NCBI RefSeq assembly: GCF_020166345.1
Contig: NZ_JAIUJS010000001.1
Coordinates: 639,125-703,124 of the forward strand
Direction: 5' to 3'
DNA length: 64,000 nucleotides
Source of the DNA: Winogradskyella vincentii
Lineage (GTDB): Bacteria > Bacteroidota > Bacteroidia > Flavobacteriales > Flavobacteriaceae
The position numbers were made by a program, and so were the translations under genes. Positions 59,510 through 64,000 of the stretch are shown piece by piece. Numbering within the stretch: position 1 is the stretch's first letter; every line of letters begins with the position of its first letter. The notes under the pieces were generated by a model, which saw only the letters and a list, made by a program, of their open reading frames with translations, ran no database searches and was not told the DNA's origin.

Positions 59510-62500
59510 TTAATGTTTTTGTATAAATAATTTGGTATTTACGTCATCGAAAGCAATTTCTATACCATTGTTTAAATTTTCTTTTATTTGTAATTCTTCA
59601 GTTAATGTTTCGGATTTTATATAGTCTTCATTTGAAGCTATTGCCTCAACAATATTTTCATCCTTTTGAAGCTGAACATCAATTCTATCTGTAACTTCAA
59701 AACCAGAATCTTTACGCAAATTCTGAATTCGATTGACCAATTCTCTAGCAATACCCTCTTTACGTAGTTCTTCACTCACTGTCACATCTAAAGCTACGGT
59801 TAATGCACCTTCATTAGCAACAAGCCAGCCTTCAATATCTTGCGATGTTATCTCTACATCTTCTAATCCTAATGTAATATTTTTTCCGTTAATGTCAAGT
59901 GAAATTGAACCATTCTGTTCAATATTTTTTATGTCTTCAGCCGTGAAATTTCCTATTGCGCTAGAAATCAACTTCATATCCCTTCCAAACCTAGGTCCTA
60001 GCACCTTAAAATTTGGTTTAATTTGCTTAACCAAAATATCAGAAGCATCCTGTAAAAGCTCAATCTCTTTAATATTAACTTCATGTTTAATTAAATTTGA
60101 AACTGCCTCAATTTCCTGCTTTTGCTCAAGAGTATCTACAGGTATCATAATTTTTTGAAGTGGTTGACGAACCTTTATCTTTTCTTTAGCTCGTAACGAC
60201 AACACCAATGAAGATATTGTCTGTGCATTTTCCATTTTCCTTTCGAGTGTTTTATCAATAGCTGTTTTATCAGCTATTGGGAATTCAGCTAAGTGTACAC
60301 TTTCAAAAGATTCCTTTTGAGTTACTGAATTTAAATCTAAATACAACCTATCCATAAAAAATGGTGCAATTGGTGCTCCTAATTTTGCAATGGTTAGCAT
60401 GCATGTATATAAGGTCTGGTATGCAGATATTTTATCTGTTTGGTAATCACCTTTCCAAAAACGTCTTCTACTAAGTCTCACATACCAATTACTCAGATAG
60501 TCTTGAGTAAAATCAGATATTGCTCTTGCTGCCTTTGTTGGTTCATAATCTGCATAAAATGTATCTACTTTATCAATAAGTGTATTTAATTCTGATAATA
60601 TCCAACGGTCTAGCTCAGGTCTTTCATTAAGTTCCAAGTCAGCTTCTGAATAATTAAAACCGTCAAGATTTGTATACAGTGAAAAGAATGAATATGTATT
60701 ATACAATGTGCCGAAGAACTTTCTCTTTACTTCTTCTACCCCTTCAATATCAAATTTTAAATTGTCCCATGGATTAGCATTACTTATCATATACCAACGT
60801 GTAGCATCTGCACCTCGGTCTGCTAAGGTTTCAAACGGATCTACAGCATTACCTAATCTTTTGGACATCTTTTGTCCATTTTTATCTAATACCAATCCAT
60901 TAGAAACTACATTTTTATAGGCTACTGAATCAAAAACCATAGTACCTATAGCATGAAGTGTATAAAACCATCCTCTTGTTTGGTCAACCCCTTCTGCTAT
61001 GAAATCTGCTGGAAAAGCTTCATTTTTATCAATTAATCCTTGATTCTCAAACGGATAGTGCCATTGTGCATATGGCATTGAACCAGAATCAAACCACACA
61101 TCAATCAAGTCACTTTCACGCTTCATCGGGTTTCCTAATGGTGAAACTAGTACTATCTTGTCTACTACATTCTTATGTAAGTCTACTGTTTCATAATTCT
61201 CTTCAGACATGTTGCCAACTTCAAAATCGGCAAAAATATCCTCAGTCATAAAACCAGCATTGATAGATCTTTGTATTTCATATTTTAATTCCTCTATAGA
61301 ACCTATGCATAGTTGTTCTTTGCCATCCTCAGTTCTCCAAATTGGTAATGGAATTCCCCAAAAACGCGAGCGCGACAAATTCCAATCATTTGCGTTTGCA
61401 AGCCAATTACCAAAACGCCCTTCACCAGTAGATTTTGGTTTCCAATTAATCGAGGTGTTTAGCTCATGCATTCTATCCTTAACATCGGTAACCTTAATAA
61501 ACCAAGAGTCAAGCGGATAGTATAAAATTGGTTTATCAGTTCTCCAACAATTCGGGTAACTGTGCTTATATTTTTCAACCTTAAAGGCTTTATTTTCTAT
61601 TTTTAATTTGATAGCAAGTTCTATATCAACTGACTTCTCAGGCGCATTACCATCATCATAATATTCATTCTTAACATACTTTCCTCCAAGCTCACCAAGT
61701 TCAGGTCTAAATCGTCCTTGAAGATCTACTAATGGAACCAAGTTTCCATTTTCGTCTTTTACCAATAATGGTGGTACTTCTGGTGTAGCTTGTTTCGCAA
61801 CTAGAGCATCATCAGCACCAAAGGTAGGTGCTGTGTGTACTATTCCAGTTCCATCTTCAGTTGTTACAAAGTCTCCCGAAATAACTCTAAAAGCATTTTC
61901 TGGATTATCATTTGGCAAGGCGTAATCTAGAAGTTGTTCATATTTAATGCCAACCAAATCTTTTCCTTTAAATTCCTTTACTACGTAATATGGAATCTTT
62001 TTGTCGCCATCTTTATAATCTAACAATTCTGGTTTAGTTTCTACTCGATTAAATTTACCATCAAATTGATTATTCACTAATCCCTTAGCTAGTACAACAT
62101 TAATAGGTTTAAATGTATATTGATTATACGTTTCTACTAACACATAATCAATTTTTGGTCCTACAGTTAAAGCCGTGTTACTAGGTAATGTCCATGGCGT
62201 TGTTGTCCAAGCTAAGAAGTAAATATCTCCCTCATCCTTGAGAAAATTGGGTAATGTTTCTTCATGTGCTTTAAACTGAGCTACCACTGTTGTATCAGTA
62301 ACATCTTGGTAAGTACCTGGTTGGTTAAGTTCATGTGAACTTAAACCGGTACCTGCTTTTGGTGAATATGGTTGAATCGTGTAACCTTTATATAACAAGT
62401 TCTTATCATAGATTTGTTTCAATAGCCACCATACACTTTCCATATATTTTGACTTATAGGTCACATAAGGATCATCCATATCAACCCAATAGCCCATTTT

Positions 62501-62914
62501 CTTGGTTAGGTCATTCCATATATCAGTGTAACGCATAACCGCCTCCTTACAGGCTTCGTTATACTCCTCTATTGTTATTTTTGTACCAATATCTTCCTTT
62601 GTAATACCAAGCTCTTTTTCAACACCAAGTTCTACTGGTAATCCATGAGTATCCCAACCTGCTTTACGTTTTACCTGAAAACCTTTCATTGTTTTATAAC
62701 GCGGAAATATATCCTTAATAGCACGTGCCAAAACGTGATGAACACCTGGTAATCCATTGGCTGAAGGAGGTCCTTCGAAGAAAACATAAGGCTTCTTACC
62801 TTCTCTCGTTGTGACACTTTTATCGAAGATATTATTTGCTTCCCAATAGTCACTGATTTTGTTAGCAACTTTTGGCAAGTTAAGTCCTTTATATTCAGGG
62901 AACTTTGTACTCAT
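59510..62914 (-). CDS. ileS: Isoleucyl-tRNA synthetase, type 2, with GVHH signature
   Basis: The protein is 1134 aa from ATG 62914 (MSTKFPEYKGLNLPKVAN); an ATG 15 bp upstream is also possible. It has the editing domain (TTTPWTLPSNTALTVGP), the KMSKR motif (DKNGQKMSKRLGNAVDPF) and a long C-terminal region, so it is an IleRS2 rather than the E. coli type. The class I signature that normally reads H-x-G-H is here G57-V-H-H60 (GLPGVHHVLARAIKD). This swapped GxHH form is known from a minority of IleRS2 enzymes and is associated with extreme mupirocin resistance. It is followed closely by dksA-like and lspA genes. Confidence 0.97.
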   Translation of the reverse strand: MSTKFPEYKGLNLPKVANKISDYWEANNIFDKSVTTREGKKPYVFFEGPPSANGLPGVHHVLARAIKDIFPRYKTMKGFQVKRKAGWDTHGLPVELGVEKELGITKEDIGTKITIEEYNEACKEAVMRYTDIWNDLTKKMGYWVDMDDPYVTYKSKYMESVWWLLKQIYDKNLLYKGYTIQPYSPKAGTGLSSHELNQPGTYQDVTDTTVVAQFKAHEETLPNFLKDEGDIYFLAWTTTPWTLPSNTALTVGPKIDYVLVETYNQYTFKPINVVLAKGLVNNQFDGKFNRVETKPELLDYKDGDKKIPYYVVKEFKGKDLVGIKYEQLLDYALPNDNPENAFRVISGDFVTTEDGTGIVHTAPTFGADDALVAKQATPEVPPLLVKDENGNLVPLVDLQGRFRPELGELGGKYVKNEYYDDGNAPEKSVDIELAIKLKIENKAFKVEKYKHSYPNCWRTDKPILYYPLDSWFIKVTDVKDRMHELNTSINWKPKSTGEGRFGNWLANANDWNLSRSRFWGIPLPIWRTEDGKEQLCIGSIEELKYEIQRSINAGFMTEDIFADFEVGNMSEENYETVDLHKNVVDKIVLVSPLGNPMKRESDLIDVWFDSGSMPYAQWHYPFENQGLIDKNEAFPADFIAEGVDQTRGWFYTLHAIGTMVFDSVAYKNVVSNGLVLDKNGQKMSKRLGNAVDPFETLADRGADATRWYMISNANPWDNLKFDIEGVEEVKRKFFGTLYNTYSFFSLYTNLDGFNYSEADLELNERPELDRWILSELNTLIDKVDTFYADYEPTKAARAISDFTQDYLSNWYVRLSRRRFWKGDYQTDKISAYQTLYTCMLTIAKLGAPIAPFFMDRLYLDLNSVTQKESFESVHLAEFPIADKTAIDKTLERKMENAQTISSLVLSLRAKEKIKVRQPLQKIMIPVDTLEQKQEIEAVSNLIKHEVNIKEIELLQDASDILVKQIKPNFKVLGPRFGRDMKLISSAIGNFTAEDIKNIEQNGSISLDINGKNITLGLEDVEITSQDIEGWLVANEGALTVALDVTVSEELRKEGIARELVNRIQNLRKDSGFEVTDRIDVQLQKDENIVEAIASNEDYIKSETLTEELQIKENLNNGIEIAFDDVNTKLFIQKH

Positions 62915-62981
62915 GACATCAAAATTCATTAGGAGTCGCGAAATTAAGAATTTCTGTTTAAAGGAATGATTTTAAAATAAA

Positions 62982-63010
62982 AAAAAGCAATCCTTAAGGG
63001 ATTGCTTTTT
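62982..63010 (-). terminator. Terminator behind the Crp/Fnr gene
   Basis: AAAAAGCAATCC pairs with GGATTGCTTTTT around a short loop, with the A/T runs on both sides. On the minus strand it lies 97 bp beyond the Crp/Fnr stop and before ileS. Confidence 0.8.
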
Positions 63011-63106
63011 CTTATTAGGGCTATTAATTAATCTGGTTCGTAAAAAAATTAATCTTATAACAAATTTAATTTGAATAAAACGAGAAATGATTAACATATG
63101 TTAAAA

Positions 63107-63679
63107 TCACTTTAGTGTTTTTCTTATTCTGCTTAATTGTACTGGTGAAATATTTAAATAAGATGCTATCTGATATTGAGGAATTAAGTTTTCAATATTT
63201 GGTATTCGCCTTTTTAATTGTAAATATCTTTGGGTAGCATCCAGAGCAGCTGTTTCTAATTGTTTAGCCTCATACAGTACGTAAACAGATTCCAAAATTC
63301 GATTATATAAATTACTTATATCAATATTTGCTCTTGAAATTTTTATGAATTCGTGAAAGTCAATTTCAAAAATTGTTGAATCAACCAAAGCTTCATAACA
63401 AAACAGTGATGGTTTATCTTTTAAGATTGATGAAAAAGGACCTACAAAACTAATAGGTACAAATATATTTTTAGTTATTTCTTTACCAGACTCCAGAGTA
63501 CTATAAGCTCTCATTAAACCAGAAGTTAAAAAAGCCACATTATTACTTTTATTGCCCTGTTCTACAATGCTCTCACCGGATAAGAGCTTTCTTCGTTTGG
63601 CTAAATCTTGTAATACTTTATATGTTTTCTTAGTAACATGGAATTTTGATTTTAAAAAATCAAAGCTAGGGTCATCCAT
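63107..63679 (-). CDS. Crp/Fnr-family transcriptional regulator
   Basis: The 190-aa protein has an N-terminal cyclic-nucleotide-like barrel (LSGESIVEQGNKSNNVAFLTSGLMRAYS) and a C-terminal winged helix (QYQIASYLNISPVQLSRIRKTL). It lacks the cysteines of Fnr and the full cAMP-binding signature of Crp, so its effector is unknown. A 14-bp perfect palindrome lies at 63091-63104, just beyond its stop codon. Confidence 0.88.
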   Translation of the reverse strand: MDDPSFDFLKSKFHVTKKTYKVLQDLAKRRKLLSGESIVEQGNKSNNVAFLTSGLMRAYSTLESGKEITKNIFVPISFVGPFSSILKDKPSLFCYEALVDSTIFEIDFHEFIKISRANIDISNLYNRILESVYVLYEAKQLETAALDATQRYLQLKRRIPNIENLIPQYQIASYLNISPVQLSRIRKTLK

Positions 63680-63817
63680 GACGATTAATTTAAAATGATA
63701 AGACGAATTAATTAAATTAATTTAAGTGTCACAAATTAAACCTATAAAGATGTTCAAAACATAGATAAGTTGTAAACACCAAAAAAAGGTCTTTCTATTA
63801 TTTACCAGTGAATACTG

Positions 63818-64000
63818 CTATTTTACTATAAATTTCTTTGTAAGCTTTATATTGTCCTCTGTTACCAGTTGAACAATATAAGTACCAGTTGTCAGACCCT
63901 GCAGATCGTACTCCGTGTAGGACCCTGGGTATGCGTTGCCGTTCTGGTACACCCTCTGGCCGAGTATGTTGGTCACGCTGATCTGGGCTATGCCAACGCC
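63818..64000 (-). CDS. T9SS type A C-terminal sorting domain (partial gene)
   Basis: The frame is open from the window edge to TAG at 63818-63820, giving the last 60 residues of a protein. It reads GVGIAQISVTNILGQRVYQNG at first, then STYTEYDLQGL-like wording, TGTYIVQLVTEDNIKLTKKFIVK at the end: the N-terminal strand, the LxxGxY motif and KKFIVK tail of the type IX secretion sorting signal. The domain is cleaved and the cargo is displayed on the cell surface or released. The GC content changes abruptly at about base 63890. Confidence 0.85.
   Translation of the reverse strand, partial: GVGIAQISVTNILGQRVYQNGNAYPGSYTEYDLQGLTTGTYIVQLVTEDNIKLTKKFIVK

Noticed and set aside
59733..60158. 141-codon open frame on the plus strand inside ileS
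   Set aside because: It lies wholly within the strongly supported ileS gene in antisense, and has no recognisable domains or promoter; length is expected in this coding strand.
62930..63106. T-box or riboswitch upstream of ileS
   Set aside because: No T-box conserved sequence was seen, and T-boxes are not known in Bacteroidetes. The only structure is the terminator at 62982-63010.

Overview
The window is a typical chromosomal stretch from a member of the Bacteroidota, almost certainly a gliding marine-type Flavobacteriaceae. The evidence is the AT-rich sequence, the absence of Shine-Dalgarno sites, many promoters of the Bacteroidetes form (TTG, about 16-21 bp, TAnnTTTG), the gldE-gldD pair, two TonB-dependent receptors, a type IX secretion (T9SS) sorting domain at the right edge, and a CCC-motif membrane protein. 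Genes are packed tightly. No gene-free stretch exceeds 300 bp; the longest (5636-5904) holds a candidate small RNA and two terminators, and the next (12215-12434) holds a TPP riboswitch. I see no tRNA, rRNA, CRISPR array, insertion sequence, prophage or origin.

Layout, left to right. 1-8.5 kb: the start of an MGH1-like glycoside hydrolase, uppP-truB, a TonB-like anchored protein, a thioredoxin-fold protein, tag, aat, a DUF3127 protein, a flavin reductase and an orphan sensor histidine kinase. 8.5-12.4 kb: a HIT protein and greA (with a structured, terminator-like leader), a lipoprotein with a degenerate Rieske-like domain, and a TonB-dependent receptor behind a clear TPP (THI-box) riboswitch. 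12.4-17.2 kb: a tight minus-strand operon with a 4'-phosphopantetheinyl transferase, a GGGP-synthase-like enzyme, a YkoF/MTH1187-like thiamine-binding protein, a PnuC-type transporter, a NadR-like kinase, DUF4301 and arfB. Together with the riboswitch-controlled receptor this looks like a thiamine acquisition locus. 17.2-21.6 kb: ahcY, a Vsr-like nuclease, a methionine/glutamine-type aminotransferase and an omega-amidase, suggesting methyl-cycle and methionine-salvage housekeeping. 21.6-33.7 kb: an Ig-like lipoprotein, comF, a coiled-coil membrane protein, glyS, two outer-membrane barrel proteins (one of 1141 aa and not recognised), xth, an OmpA-family lipoprotein and an aldo/keto reductase.

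33.7-42.2 kb: RNase G, an unlisted 29-residue extremely basic protein, HU, mutY-ssb-gldE-gldD (gliding/T9SS accessory genes) and a carboxypeptidase-regulatory-domain TonB receptor. 42.3-50 kb: pgi, an M23 peptidase, tryptophan 2,3-dioxygenase and a DUF3108 protein, then hpd, a CCC-motif protein and hmgA. This cluster covers the first steps of aromatic amino-acid breakdown. 50-56.8 kb: a patatin-like/BamA-like fusion protein, uvrC, and rimK, an M14-like deacylase and 5-formyl-THF cyclo-ligase in an overlapping operon. 56.8-63 kb: a minus-strand operon ileS, dksA-like, a secreted protein, lspA and a GH5 lipoprotein. The right end carries a Crp/Fnr regulator and the 3' end of a T9SS-secreted protein.

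The observations most worth a second look are: the IleRS class-I signature reads GVHH instead of HxGH (a swapped motif linked to very strong mupirocin resistance in IleRS2 enzymes); a 29-aa basic gene next to HU; a greA leader that looks like an sRNA/attenuator; a roughly 57-nt orphan transcription unit at 5.8 kb; a sudden jump from 27% to 59% GC inside the T9SS sorting domain; several promoters placed so close to ATG that the mRNA would be leaderless; and the structured, palindromic regions upstream of the DUF3108, hmgA and TonB-receptor genes. I did not find one coherent, wholly new multi-gene system. The strongest candidates are small RNAs, a small protein and altered enzymes. All assignments come from reading motifs; no database search was run.
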